Shown: one piece after another, positions 5,966 to 13,486 of the stretch | Layout of the letters: the number at the start of each line of letters is the position of its first letter | Numbering within the stretch: position 1 is the first letter of the stretch | Source: JBBTYG01 sp964418085 | Lineage (GTDB): Bacteria; Patescibacteriota; Minisyncoccia; UBA6257; 2-01-FULL-56-20 | Assembly: GCA_964418085.1 (NCBI GenBank) | Contig: CAYQKB010000003.1 | Span: 1-41,719 of the forward strand | DNA: 41,719 nt | Reading direction: 5' to 3' | Made by a program: the position numbers and the translations under genes | Notes under the pieces: generated by a model | Seen by the model: the letters and a program-made list of their open reading frames with translations, nothing else | What the model was told of the DNA's origin: nothing | Database searches by the model: none

Positions 5966-7165
5966 TTACTTGTTAATCTTTGTTACCACACCGGCTCCAA
6001 CGGTCTTGCCTCCTTCCCGGATAGCAAATCGCTGTTTCTCTTCGAGAGCAACCGGCGAGATGAGCTTCACACCAAGCTTCACGGTGTCGCCCGGCATTAC
6101 CATTTCCATTCCAGAGGGCAACGTTACCTCTCCGGTTACGTCTGTCGTCCTGATATAGAATTGCGGCTTGTAGCCACCAAAGAACGGCGAGTGTCGTCCG
6201 CCTTCCTCCTTGGAGAGAATGTATACTTCGCAGTCAAATTCGGTGTGCGGATGCACACTTCCCGGCTTTGCGATAACCTGTCCGCGCTCAACGTCTTCTT
6301 TCTTAAGTCCGCGGAGCAAGATACCGACGTTGTCTCCGGCCATACCTTCGTCGAGAATCTTGTTGAACATTTCGATTCCGGTAACCACTGTCTTCTGATT
6401 CGGCCGCAAACCGATGATTTCAATTTCCTCGTTCACTTTCACCTTGCCGCGTTCAACGCGACCGGTGACGACGGTTCCACGTCCTTCGATAGCGAACACG
6501 TCTTCGATCGGCATCAAGAACGGCTTCTCGAGATCGCGAACAGGTGTCGGGATAAATTCATCGAGCGCTTTTGCAAGTTCAAAGATCGGTTTCGCATCTG
6601 CATCATCCGCTGTCTTTGCATTAAGCGCCTTAAGCGCCGAACCTCGGATCACCGGAGTGGTGTCTCCCGGAAATTCATATTTCTTGAGAAGCTCGCGAAT
6701 TTCGGATTCAACGAGGTCAACAAGTTCTTTATCATCCACTTGGTCAACTTTATTCAAAAACACAACGATTGCCGGCACGCCGACTTGGCGGGCAAGCAAG
6801 ATGTGCTCGCGGGTTTGAGGCATCGGGCCGTCTGCGGCCGAGACCACCAAAATTGCACCGTCCATCTGGGCGGCACCCGTGATCATGTTTTTAATGTAGT
6901 CTGCGTGTCCCGGAGCATCAATATGCGCATAGTGCCGTTTCTCGGATTCATATTCCGAGTGATGGAGCGCGATCGTAATGCCACGAGCCCGCTCTTCCGG
7001 AGCGTTATCAATCTGATCAACCGACTCTTCCTTTTTCGCCCAGCCCTTCATGTGGAGCACGTGCGTGATCGCGGCGGTGAGCGTGGTCTTGCCGTGGTCA
7101 ACGTGTCCGATAGTCCCGACGTTTACGTGGGGCTTAGTTCTCGCAAATTTTTCTTTCTCTGCCAT
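5966..7165 (-). CDS. tuf: translation elongation factor Tu
   Basis: 399 aa. G1 is G-H-V-D-H-G-K-T-T, G3 is D-A-P-G-H-A-D-Y (Ala in place of the usual Cys) and G4 is N-K-V-D. Domains 2 and 3 contain E-D-V-F-A-I-E-G-R-G-T-V-V-T-G-R and a C-terminal T-V-G-A-G-V-V. EF-Tu-GTP delivers aminoacyl-tRNA to the ribosome. Its promoter is at 7298-7325, and it is cotranscribed with rpsJ. It is separated from fusA by three plus-strand orphan genes, which is not the usual contiguous str order. Confidence 0.98.
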   Translation of the reverse strand: MAEKEKFARTKPHVNVGTIGHVDHGKTTLTAAITHVLHMKGWAKKEESVDQIDNAPEERARGITIALHHSEYESEKRHYAHIDAPGHADYIKNMITGAAQMDGAILVVSAADGPMPQTREHILLARQVGVPAIVVFLNKVDQVDDKELVDLVESEIRELLKKYEFPGDTTPVIRGSALKALNAKTADDADAKPIFELAKALDEFIPTPVRDLEKPFLMPIEDVFAIEGRGTVVTGRVERGKVKVNEEIEIIGLRPNQKTVVTGIEMFNKILDEGMAGDNVGILLRGLKKEDVERGQVIAKPGSVHPHTEFDCEVYILSKEEGGRHSPFFGGYKPQFYIRTTDVTGEVTLPSGMEMVMPGDTVKLGVKLISPVALEEKQRFAIREGGKTVGAGVVTKINK

Positions 7166-7171
7166 ATGTTT

Positions 7172-7255
7172 ATAAATTATGACTAATAACTTTTAACTTT
7201 CGACTTTTGTTAATTTATTTTTATTTTATTTCTATTATCTATTTTCTATTATCTA
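7172..7255. repeat. AT-rich word-repeat spacer in the tuf leader
   Basis: ACTTTTAACTTTCGACTTTT followed by two copies of TTTCTATTATCTA. It resembles the type 2 spacer words. Confidence 0.5.
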
Positions 7256-7297
7256 GAAAAGTAATGGCCTCCTCACGGGCCACATTCGTACCAAGCT

Positions 7298-7325
7298 ATT
7301 ATACGGGGAGACGGCTTGATGTCAA
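7298..7325 (-). promoter_or_regulatory. promoter for tuf-rpsJ
   Basis: On the minus strand a perfect TTGACA (7325-7320), a 16-nt spacer and a perfect TATAAT (7303-7298). It is the strongest match to a housekeeping promoter in the window. Confidence 0.85.
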
Positions 7326-7352
7326 GTAAGCTGTGGATAACCGCCGCAACCA

Positions 7353-7381
7353 TTGACACCAAGATTCTTTTATGCTATTTT
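7353..7381 (+). promoter_or_regulatory. promoter for the 7478 gene
   Basis: TTGACA, a 17-nt spacer and TATTTT, divergent from the tuf promoter about 30 bp away. Confidence 0.75.
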
Positions 7382-7402
7382 AACTGCAGTAATTTGATAT
7401 CC

Positions 7403-7457
7403 GTTTCACTCCAGCAGAAAGCTCTTGTACACCGAAGATTTTCTGCTGTAGTGAAAC
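7403..7457 (+). promoter_or_regulatory. leader hairpin before the 7478 gene
   Basis: GTTTCACTCCAGCAGAAA and TTTCTGCTGTAGTGAAAC pair over 18 positions with one mismatch around a 19-nt loop. The hairpin ends 20 nt before the start codon. Confidence 0.7.
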
Positions 7458-7477
7458 AATTAACTAAAGGATTCAAA

Positions 7478-8026
7478 ATGACTATTCTCCAAACAAACCC
7501 CACGCTCAAGCACAATCCCCCTCTCATTCGCAGACCAAAACCAAGCAAAGGACCTCTCCGCTGGACAATCACCTCTCTAGGTACAATCCATATTGATTAT
7601 GGAATGAGCCTCGAGGATTTAATCGCCAAAGGGAAATTTGACGATGTCATGGACGAAATAACTTCAACCAATTTCCCTCCATCTGGAATCAGGACAGATG
7701 TCCTAGACGTTGAACCCAAACTGATCGAGTTCAACTTTAAGATGAGCATCGACGGAGCGCTTAACCTGTTCAATCGTTTGCACTTACGCGCGGGCGAACC
7801 TTCCGAATTGGTCACAACCCTGAATAACCGGCCGAAGGAAGGCAACTGGATTATTGCCCTGGGGACCCTATACAAGTCGGGGGTTCGGATTGAGAGGGGT
7901 TCGCGTCTCGCCGTCTCTTTTTGGGTTGGCGCCACAGAACGGAAGAGATATCTGGGTTTCGGTCGTTGGGGAAAAGAAAGTTGGTTGCCTGGTGCGAAAT
8001 TCTTGGTTTTTGACTCCGAAAAGTAG
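7478..8026 (+). CDS. hypothetical protein, 182 aa
   Basis: The start is ATG at 7478, preceded by AAAGGA at a good distance; earlier in-frame starts lie upstream of the leader hairpin. The family is not recognised. The protein is soluble, with a Pro-rich N-terminus, T-S-L-G-T-I-H-I-D-Y-G-M-S-L-E-D-L near residues 30-46, and a beta-rich C-terminus ending P-G-A-K-F-L-V-F-D-S. No catalytic motif is seen. It is the first of three plus-strand orphan units inserted between tuf and fusA, each with its own promoter and a look-alike terminator. Confidence 0.75.
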   Translation: MTILQTNPTLKHNPPLIRRPKPSKGPLRWTITSLGTIHIDYGMSLEDLIAKGKFDDVMDEITSTNFPPSGIRTDVLDVEPKLIEFNFKMSIDGALNLFNRLHLRAGEPSELVTTLNNRPKEGNWIIALGTLYKSGVRIERGSRLAVSFWVGATERKRYLGFGRWGKESWLPGAKFLVFDSEK

Positions 8027-8053
8027 GCAATCACCAAAACAAGAAAAAAGTAA

Positions 8054-8090
8054 CCGGCGACTTGCGAAAGCGAGCCGCCGGATTTTTTTT
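8054..8090 (+). terminator. intrinsic terminator, CCGGCGAC type, copy 1
   Basis: CCGGCGACTTGCGAAAGCGA is followed by GCCGCCGG and a run of eight T. Nearly the same stem-loop follows the next two genes. Confidence 0.85.
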
Positions 8091-8095
8091 ATCAG

Positions 8096-8124
8096 TTGCA
8101 TATTTTGAATATCCAACTTATTCT
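8096..8124 (+). promoter_or_regulatory. promoter for the 8156 gene
   Basis: TTGCAT, a 17-nt spacer and TATTCT directly behind the preceding terminator. Confidence 0.6.
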
Positions 8125-8155
8125 GACTACAGCAACTTAACTAGAAAGGTAATAT

Positions 8156-8536
8156 ATGAAAACATTCGGTGAGTTTTTTGACACGGTCAGTGATTGGGCG
8201 AAGCGGGAGGGCAATGTGGATGCACAAATTTTCATGGAAGAATGGCCCGCACTTGCGACGCCAGAAAAATGGCAGGAAGCTCGCGCGTTGGAATTTGCAG
8301 AAGATCTCTTCCGGAATTTCGCGGAAGATATGGCAACTTATATTCGCGAGAGGATTGCTGGCATTGACGGGGAGGAGCTGTACGACATGACGATGGACGA
8401 CGGCCACAGCTTTCTTCAGACAATCGCCGATCAGGGAAGAATCTTTGGCTTGGTGATTGAAACAGATGAGGTGGATGTGCCGCTGTCTCCTTCAGATGCG
8501 ATTGCGAGGGCTGCGATGGGTAAGAAAGGCGAATAA
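8156..8536 (+). CDS. hypothetical acidic protein, 126 aa
   Basis: ATG preceded by GAAAGGTAATAT. The family is not recognised. The protein is acidic and mostly helical (F-G-E-F-F-D-T-V-S-D-W-A; A-L-E-F-A-E-D-L-F-R-N-F-A-E-D-M). It has no signal peptide, membrane segment or catalytic motif. It is bounded by a promoter at 8096 and a terminator at 8573, so it forms a single-gene unit antisense to the str operon direction. Confidence 0.75.
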   Translation: MKTFGEFFDTVSDWAKREGNVDAQIFMEEWPALATPEKWQEARALEFAEDLFRNFAEDMATYIRERIAGIDGEELYDMTMDDGHSFLQTIADQGRIFGLVIETDEVDVPLSPSDAIARAAMGKKGE

Positions 8537-8572
8537 AGGCATCTGCCTAAAAACAATGCCCTTCAAAATTTT

Positions 8573-8609
8573 CCGGCGACTTTGCGAAAGCAGGCCGCCG
8601 GATTTTTTT
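8573..8609 (+). terminator. intrinsic terminator, CCGGCGAC type, copy 2
   Basis: CCGGCGACTTTGCGAAAGCA is followed by GGCCGCCGG and seven T. It is almost identical to copies 1 and 3. Confidence 0.85.
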
Positions 8610-8653
8610 ATTTAAAATTTATGTTTGCTTTATAGCTGCTGCCCAAAATTGCA

Positions 8654-8682
8654 TGGACAAAGTTTAGGTTTGATGTTATTTT
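8654..8682 (+). promoter_or_regulatory. promoter for the 8780 gene
   Basis: TGGACA, a 17-nt spacer and TATTTT. A leader of about 90 nt follows. Confidence 0.55.
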
Positions 8683-8779
8683 GACGACAGTTAATTTGAA
8701 ACAAAATCAACTTCCCTCCCCTGCCTTGGGCAGAGCGGAATCAGGAAGCCGATAATATAACTGTGGAAAAGGAAAAAAT

Positions 8780-9142
8780 ATGGTAGAAGTAGAACTTAAT
8801 AAGAAAACGCCCAAGATGGAGAAAGAAATTCTTTTTACGCTCGCTGGGCGCGAAGAGGTGGCTCGCCGACTGGGTCCAGGATGGTTGAAATGCGAGCTCG
8901 GATTTTTGGATAACGACTCCGGCGCGGGAATTTCAGATAGGGAGGCATTGGATTTGCTTGCAGCAGAAGATACGACCTTGATACGAGCTGCCAATGAAGC
9001 TGAAATGGCTTTGGACAAAGTGCTCCAGTGTTGCCGCCGAGGGCAAGATCTATTGAGACATGCGCGTCAAATTGACAGCGCCTGGAGCCTGCTCAAGACT
9101 GCGCGCGAGAACGCGCACCGTGGACTTCCGAAGGATGGTTAA
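8780..9142 (+). CDS. hypothetical protein, 120 aa
   Basis: ATG preceded by AAAAGGA. The family is not recognised. After a charged N-terminus the protein has F-T-L-A-G-R-E-E-V-A-R-R-L-G-P-G-W and then long helices rich in Ala, Glu and Leu with C-C-R-R. No catalytic motif or membrane segment is seen. It is the third orphan unit between tuf and fusA and ends at a double terminator (9164-9234). Confidence 0.72.
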   Translation: MVEVELNKKTPKMEKEILFTLAGREEVARRLGPGWLKCELGFLDNDSGAGISDREALDLLAAEDTTLIRAANEAEMALDKVLQCCRRGQDLLRHARQIDSAWSLLKTARENAHRGLPKDG

Positions 9143-9163
9143 TCGATCAAAATTTTAATATAC

Positions 9164-9234
9164 CCGGCGACTTTGCGAAAGCAGGTCGCCGGCCCGCCCC
9201 ACAGGGAGCTTTGCTCTCTTGTGGGGATTTTTTT
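9164..9234 (+). terminator. double terminator, CCGGCGAC type copy 3 plus second hairpin
   Basis: CCGGCGACTTTGCGAAAGCA and GGTCGCCGG form the first stem-loop. CCCCACAGGGAGC and GCTCTCTTGTGGGG form a second, followed by ATTTTTTT. Confidence 0.8.
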
Positions 9235-9315
9235 ATCCGGCTCCCCTCATCACTCCAAAGAGAATTCAGTATAGATTTTTGGAACCGTGCGGGTTTATCC
9301 TCCTCTCCTCCCCAT

Positions 9316-9422
9316 GAGATATCAGTAAGTGTTTTGGAAGCATCCGGAGCGCGGCGGCGCGAGGCAGAAGAATTTTTTCAGCAGAAAAAATATCTGGGCT
9401 CCAAAATACTTACTGATATCTC
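9316..9422. repeat. large palindrome behind fusA
   Basis: GAGATATCAGTAAGTGTTTT (9316-9335, continuing GGA) pairs with the 23 nt ending at 9422 with one wobble. The loop contains CGGAGCGCGGCGGCGCG and a small hairpin TTTTTTCAGCAGAAAAAA. It ends 3 nt before the fusA stop codon and may end or stabilise the fusA message. Confidence 0.7.
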
Positions 9423-9425
9423 TCA

Positions 9426-11531
9426 TTATCTCTTTTTCCCTTCCACAATCAACTGCGTGATATTATTCGGCGCAATTTCATACCGGTCGAATTCCATAGT
9501 GAACGATCCCCTGCCCTGCGTCATCGAACGGATTTCCGTCGCGTAACCAAACATTTCGGACAGCGGCACCTTTGCGTTAATCACTTTTATATTCGGCCGG
9601 TCGATCATCTCCTCGATTCTCGCGCGCTTGGAGTTCAAATTTCCGGTTACTTCGCCGAGGAAATCGGTCGGAATCAAAATCTGGATTTTCATAATCGGCT
9701 CGAGTATCACCGGCTTCGCACGCTTCACGCCTTCCTGAAACGCCATTGAACCGGCGATCTTAAACGCGGCCTCAGACGAGTCCACTTCATGAAACGATCC
9801 GTCGTAGAGCGTCACCTCAACGTCGGAAATCGGATAGTGCGCAACAACACCCTTGTCGAGCGCTTCTTTGATACCCTTTTCAACCGCCGGAATAAATTCG
9901 TTTGGAATTGCACCTCCTTTGATTTCATCCAAAAATACAAATCCGGTTCCGCGTTCAAGCGGCTTCACGCGAATCCGAACATGTCCATATTGTCCGCGTC
10001 CGCCGGACTGCCGGATATATTTGCCTTCTGCTTCGGCCTCTGCAGTAATCGTTTCTCTGTACGCAACCTGCGGTCTGCCCACGGTAGCATCCACGCCAAA
10101 TTCCCGCTTCATACGGTCTACAATAATTTCGAGATGTAGTTCGCCCATGCCGGAAATGATAGTGTCCCCTGTTTCGATATCACCCTTCACGCGGAAAGTC
10201 GGATCTTCATCTGCAAGCCGGTGAAGAGCAGTACCCATTTTTTCCTGGTCGGCTTTCGTCTTCGGCTCTATGCGAATACCAATAACAGGCTCTGGGAAAA
10301 TAATTTTCTCGAGGATAATCGGTGATTCGGGATCGCAAAGCGTATCCCCGGTCGTTGTATTTTTGAGTCCGACAATAGCTGCAATTTCTCCCGCATAAAT
10401 TTCCTCAACTTCTTCGCGCTCATTCGCGTGCATCCGCACCACGCGGCCGATGCGCTCCTGTTGTCCCTTCACAGAGTTAAAAATATACGATCCCCGTTTC
10501 AAAACTCCGGCATAATTTCTAAAGTATGTAAGCGTACCGACATAAGGATCGGTTGCGATCTTAAACGCAAGCGCGGTAAACGGCTCCGCATCGGTCGGCT
10601 TGCGGAAAAGTTCGCCTTCAGTTTTCGGGTCAATTCCTTTCACCGGCAAAAGATCGGTAGGCGCGGGCAAATATTCCACAACTGCATCGAGCACAAACTG
10701 CGTTCCTTTGTTTTTAAGCGCCGAGCCGCAAAAAACTGGCACAATCTTGTTTGCTATAACCGCTTTCCGAAGTATCGGGCGAAGCTCTTCAACCGAAAGA
10801 GCTTTGCCGTCGAGATACTTCTGCATCAGCACATCATCGTTATCCGCAATTTTCTCAATAAGCTCGTGCCGCCGCTTTTCGACTTCTGCTTTCATGTCTT
10901 CGGGTATCGGAATTTCGATTATCCGCTCGCCGTGTTCGCCCTCAAATTTATAAGCTTTATTAACCAAGAGATCGACAATGCCCGCAAAATCTCCCTCGAG
11001 TCCGATCGGAAGCTGCACCGGTAATGCATTCACCGTCAACCGATCTTTTATCGAAGCCAGGCTTCCTTCAAAGCTCGCACCCATCCGGTCTAATTTATTT
11101 ATAAAACAAATTCTCGGAACATTATATTCGTCGGCATACCGCCAGTTCGTCTCCGACTGCGGCTCTACGCCCGAAACACCATCAAAAACAACAACAGCGC
11201 CGTCAAGAACTCGAAGTGATCGCTTCACCTCAACAGTGAAATCAATATGCCCCGGTGTATCAATAAGGTTAATGCTATGCTCAAATTTTTTATCTCCTTT
11301 GTGGTATGTTGAAATCCAAAAAGCCGTCGTCGCAGCCGAGGTAATGGTAATTCCCCGCTCGCGCTCCTGCTCCATCCAGTCCATCACGGTGTCGCCCGTA
11401 TGCACCTCGCCGATCTTATGCGAAACTCCGGTATAAAAAAGAATGCGCTCGGAGACCGTGGTCTTTCCGGCGTCAATGTGCGCAATAATTCCGATGTTCC
11501 TGATTTTTTCTATGGGATTTGTTCGGGGCAT
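9426..11531 (-). CDS. fusA: translation elongation factor G
   Basis: 701 aa, usual length. G1 is A-H-I-D-A-G-K-T-T, switch II D-T-P-G-H-I-D-F and G4 N-K-L-D-R-M. Domain IV carries the conserved Y-R-E-T-I and G-G-R-G-Q-Y-G-H-V. EF-G drives GTP-dependent translocation and, with RRF, ribosome recycling. It is the third gene of the rpsL-rpsG-fusA unit, separated from rpsG by an inverted AT-rich spacer. Its 3' end is followed at once by a 107-nt palindrome and then by opposing genes. Confidence 0.98.
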   Translation of the reverse strand: MPRTNPIEKIRNIGIIAHIDAGKTTVSERILFYTGVSHKIGEVHTGDTVMDWMEQERERGITITSAATTAFWISTYHKGDKKFEHSINLIDTPGHIDFTVEVKRSLRVLDGAVVVFDGVSGVEPQSETNWRYADEYNVPRICFINKLDRMGASFEGSLASIKDRLTVNALPVQLPIGLEGDFAGIVDLLVNKAYKFEGEHGERIIEIPIPEDMKAEVEKRRHELIEKIADNDDVLMQKYLDGKALSVEELRPILRKAVIANKIVPVFCGSALKNKGTQFVLDAVVEYLPAPTDLLPVKGIDPKTEGELFRKPTDAEPFTALAFKIATDPYVGTLTYFRNYAGVLKRGSYIFNSVKGQQERIGRVVRMHANEREEVEEIYAGEIAAIVGLKNTTTGDTLCDPESPIILEKIIFPEPVIGIRIEPKTKADQEKMGTALHRLADEDPTFRVKGDIETGDTIISGMGELHLEIIVDRMKREFGVDATVGRPQVAYRETITAEAEAEGKYIRQSGGRGQYGHVRIRVKPLERGTGFVFLDEIKGGAIPNEFIPAVEKGIKEALDKGVVAHYPISDVEVTLYDGSFHEVDSSEAAFKIAGSMAFQEGVKRAKPVILEPIMKIQILIPTDFLGEVTGNLNSKRARIEEMIDRPNIKVINAKVPLSEMFGYATEIRSMTQGRGSFTMEFDRYEIAPNNITQLIVEGKKR

Positions 11532-11544
11532 GATAAATATTTAA

Positions 11545-11637
11545 AATTTCTAATTACCAATTTCTAATTTTCAATGAAAAACAAGAAATTCCAAAATTCA
11601 TTGAAAATTGAAAATTGATAATTGAAAATTCTATACT
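11545..11637. repeat. palindromic AT-rich word-repeat spacer, type 3
   Basis: AATTTCTAATTACCAATTTC and CTAATTTTCAATG on the left are mirrored by CATTGAAAATTGAAAATTG and ATAATTGAAAATT on the right. It fills the rpsG-fusA gap. Confidence 0.65.
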
Positions 11638-12117
11638 CTAGACTTTCGCCTTCCGCGCGAAATGCGCGAAGGCACGGTTCGCTTCCGCCATCCGGTGCGT
11701 GTCCTGCTTCTTTTTGATCGCCGCTCCTTCATTTTTCGATGCCGCAATTATTTCATCCGCAAGCTTTTCCGCCATCGGCTTTCCCTTTTTGCTCCGGGCA
11801 GCATTAATGATCCAGCGAAGCGCGAGAACAAACTTCCTCTCCGGCTTAACTTCTTCCGGAATCTGATAGTTCGCTCCACCTACGCGCCGCGAAACAACTT
11901 CGAGAAGCGGCGATGCGTTTTCAATGGCTTTGTCGAATATTACTGTCGGCTCTTCTTTCGTTACTGTTTTTATTCTGTCGAATGCGCTATATACAATTCG
12001 TTCCGCGGTCGAGCGCTTTCCCTGTTCCATAACATAGTTAATAAACCGACCAATATCGATTCGTTCAAACCTCGGATCCGCTTCGTAAAATTTTTTGTAA
12101 ACTCTTTTTTTTCTCAT
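11638..12117 (-). CDS. rpsG: 30S ribosomal protein S7
   Basis: 159 aa. It contains F-I-N-Y-V-M-E-Q-G-K-R-S-T-A-E-R-I-V, G-G-A-N-Y-Q-I-P-E-E-V and A-L-R-W-I-I-N-A-A-R, with the C-terminal H-R-M-A-E-A-N-R-A-F-A-H. These are the S7 core and tail. S7 nucleates 30S head assembly. It follows rpsL with a 91-nt gap filled by a tandem word-repeat spacer. Confidence 0.97.
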   Translation of the reverse strand: MRKKRVYKKFYEADPRFERIDIGRFINYVMEQGKRSTAERIVYSAFDRIKTVTKEEPTVIFDKAIENASPLLEVVSRRVGGANYQIPEEVKPERKFVLALRWIINAARSKKGKPMAEKLADEIIAASKNEGAAIKKKQDTHRMAEANRAFAHFARKAKV

Positions 12118-12208
12118 TTGTTATTCGCGTTATTTGCTTTGATTCGTGTTATTCGTGATTACTATTTTATTCGTGTTATTTATCTTCGATTCGTGTTATT
12201 CGTGATTA
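12118..12208. repeat. AT-rich word-repeat spacer, type 1, tandem
   Basis: Two to three degenerate copies of TTCGTGTTATTCGTGATTAC followed by TATTTTA/G occur in tandem between rpsL and rpsG. Confidence 0.7.
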
Positions 12209-12619
12209 CTATTTTGCTCGTTTTGCTCCATACTTGGACCGTTGCTGTTTTCTGCCGTCCACTCCGCCGGTGTCGAGTACACCGCGCACAACGTGGTACC
12301 GAACACCCGGAAGGTCTTTTACTCTTCCACCGCGAATAACAACGATAGAGTGCTCCTGCAAATTATGTCCCTCTCCCGGAATGTACGCTGTAACCTCCAT
12401 TCCATTCGTGAGCCGCACACGGCACACTTTTCGTAGAGCCGAGTTCGGCTTCTTCGGCGTGGTGGTGAAAACTTTGAGACATACTCCCCGCTTAAACGGC
12501 GAACTTGAATCAATCGGCCGGTTTCTGATGGTATTAAAATAGTACGACAAAGCCGGAGCTTTTGTCTTGCCCTTCAAGGGATGCCGTCCTTTTTTAATTA
12601 ATTGATGAAGCGTAGGCAT
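12209..12619 (-). CDS. rpsL: 30S ribosomal protein S12
   Basis: 136 aa. The decoding-loop motifs T-T-T-P-K-K-P-N-S-A-L-R-K and V-K-D-L-P-G-V-R-Y-H are intact, so the lysine positions linked to streptomycin response are wild type. The N-terminus M-P-T-L-H-Q-L-I-K-K-G-R is standard. It is the first gene of the str unit, with a promoter at 12691-12719. Confidence 0.98.
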   Translation of the reverse strand: MPTLHQLIKKGRHPLKGKTKAPALSYYFNTIRNRPIDSSSPFKRGVCLKVFTTTPKKPNSALRKVCRVRLTNGMEVTAYIPGEGHNLQEHSIVVIRGGRVKDLPGVRYHVVRGVLDTGGVDGRKQQRSKYGAKRAK

Positions 12620-12690
12620 AAAACTAACTTAAAACTTAGCTTGAAACTTTCAACTTGAAACTTATAAACTTGTACCAAAGCAACCAAGAG

Positions 12691-12719
12691 ATTGTAAGGC
12701 AGGAAGTTATATAAGTCAA
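12691..12719 (-). promoter_or_regulatory. promoter for rpsL-rpsG-fusA
   Basis: On the minus strand TTGACT, a 17-nt spacer and TACAAT. The leader to rpsL is about 65 nt and contains type 2 spacer words (AACTTGAAACTTATAAACTT on the plus strand). Confidence 0.7.
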
Positions 12720-12745
12720 AAAAACCGCTATATCTGCTTTCCTTT

Positions 12746-12774
12746 CCGTTATTCCCGCGTAGACGGAAATCCAG
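12746..12774. repeat. decayed REP-like repeat half
   Basis: CCGTTATTCCCGCGTAGACG followed by GAAATCCAG is a degenerate form of the better-preserved copy at 31853-31927. Confidence 0.55.
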
Positions 12775-12813
12775 GTTGAATTTAGCCCTTATTTTATATG
12801 ATTTATTTAGTAC

Positions 12814-12842
12814 TTGACGAAATACCCTACTTCATGTTATAT
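12814..12842 (+). promoter_or_regulatory. promoter for the 12929 gene
   Basis: TTGACG, a 17-18 nt spacer and TTATAT/TATATT. Confidence 0.65.
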
Positions 12843-12860
12843 TTTAGCCGTAAGGAAACA

Positions 12861-12872
12861 GCTCTTTGAACT
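12861..12872 (+). promoter_or_regulatory. boxA-like motif
   Basis: GCTCTTTGAACT closely matches the bacterial boxA (NusB/S10 binding) consensus of rRNA leaders. It sits just after the predicted transcription start. Confidence 0.45.
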
Positions 12873-12874
12873 AT

Positions 12875-12935
12875 TGTTCATAGCGATGTGTTGCCAATTT
12901 TTTATAAACACGACGGCAGTAGATCGCTATGAACA
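12875..12935 (+). promoter_or_regulatory. leader hairpin that contains the 12929 start codon
   Basis: TGTTCATAGCGAT (12875-12887) and ATCGCTATGAACA (12923-12935) are perfectly complementary. The ATG at 12929 is inside the 3' arm. GTGTT...AACAC can pair inside the loop. Confidence 0.7.
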
Positions 12936-13186
12936 AAACAAATGGATCAGTAGTCGAGACGTCGGTATTCCCGCTTCCTGGAGTTCAGGAAGCAATTGAT
13001 CGCATTCCGAACAAAACCGAGCGCGATCTCCTCCGCGTTTATCTCTTTGGAGGTTTGTCCCTCACGGAGATCTCGGAGAAAGGGAAGGTTCCCCTCAGCG
13101 CCGTCAAGGCCGTGTTTCACCGGGCGGAAATGAAATTTTTCCGTCACTTCGCCGATACGGCGAGACCGATACCTCGGCTCTGGTAG
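12929..13186 (+). CDS. small helix-turn-helix protein resembling sigma region 4
   Basis: 85 aa. Residues 19-38 (V-Q-E-A-I-D-R-I-P-N-K-T-E-R-D-L-L-R) and a helix-turn-helix at about 43-66 (L-S-L-T-E-I-S-E-K, then P-L-S-A-V-K-A-V-F-H-R-A) match the layout of sigma-70 family region 4. No region 2 is present, so it cannot be a complete sigma factor. It may be a DNA-binding regulator. Its start codon lies inside a 13-bp leader hairpin, and no Shine-Dalgarno is visible. Confidence 0.7.
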   Translation: MNKTNGSVVETSVFPLPGVQEAIDRIPNKTERDLLRVYLFGGLSLTEISEKGKVPLSAVKAVFHRAEMKFFRHFADTARPIPRLW

Positions 13187-13364
13187 TTTGGCATGTCGCC
13201 GAACTCGCGTGATCGCACTACGAAGTGTGCGCGTAATTCCGAGGGGAAGCTCCTCGGCGCTAAGCAAGCGGATACTGCAAAATAAGATGGGCGAAAGGTT
13301 CTAACCCAATCGCCCACTCAATTGAGACAGTCATTCATTCGAGTGGTTGGCTCATAGAGAAATA
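13187..13364. other. non-coding stretch with two small hairpins
   Basis: CCGAGGGGAAGCTCCTCGG (13234-13252) and GATGGGCGA...TCGCCCACTC (about 13287-13318) are self-complementary. No gene is seen. The second may end the 12929 transcript, but it lacks a clear T-run. Confidence 0.4.
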
Positions 13365-13376
13365 GTTCTTTGAAAA
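13365..13376 (+). promoter_or_regulatory. boxA-like motif
   Basis: GTTCTTTGAAAA, very close to the boxA consensus of rRNA leaders. It lies 12 nt before a long inverted repeat. Confidence 0.5.
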
Positions 13377-13388
13377 AGCAGTTCGCTG

Positions 13389-13486
13389 TTACACAAAGAT
13401 AGCTCAATGGGAATTTAGGTATAGGTTGCAAGTTAAAAGTTATAAGTCGATCAGTTGTAAGTTCCCATCGAGCTATCCTTGTGTGA
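13389..13486 (+). promoter_or_regulatory. long leader hairpin before the 13527 gene
   Basis: TTACACAAAGATAGCTCAAT followed by GGGAA (13389-13413) pairs with TTCCCATCGAGCTATCCTTG followed by TGTGA (13462-13486), about 25 positions with few mismatches. The loop consists of type 2 spacer words (AAGTTAAAAGTTATAAGT). Confidence 0.75.

Noticed and set aside
5897..7186. 429-codon frame antisense to tuf
   Set aside because: A mirror of the strongly codon-biased tuf gene; its composition (many Cys, His, Arg) is not protein-like.
7316..7477. Upstream extension of the 7478 gene
   Set aside because: It spans the promoter and the leader hairpin; the Shine-Dalgarno supports 7478.
8054..9234. Integron attC sites for the three gene cassettes
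   Set aside because: The stem-loops lack the paired core sites of attC and end in T-runs, so they read as terminators.
9211..9546. Plus-strand frame through the fusA 3' palindrome
   Set aside because: It lies on a terminator and a palindrome and enters fusA antisense.
10428..11024. 198-codon frame antisense to fusA
   Set aside because: Shadow of fusA with no known motif.
12929..13186. Complete sigma factor
   Set aside because: Only a region 4-like helix-turn-helix is present in 85 residues.
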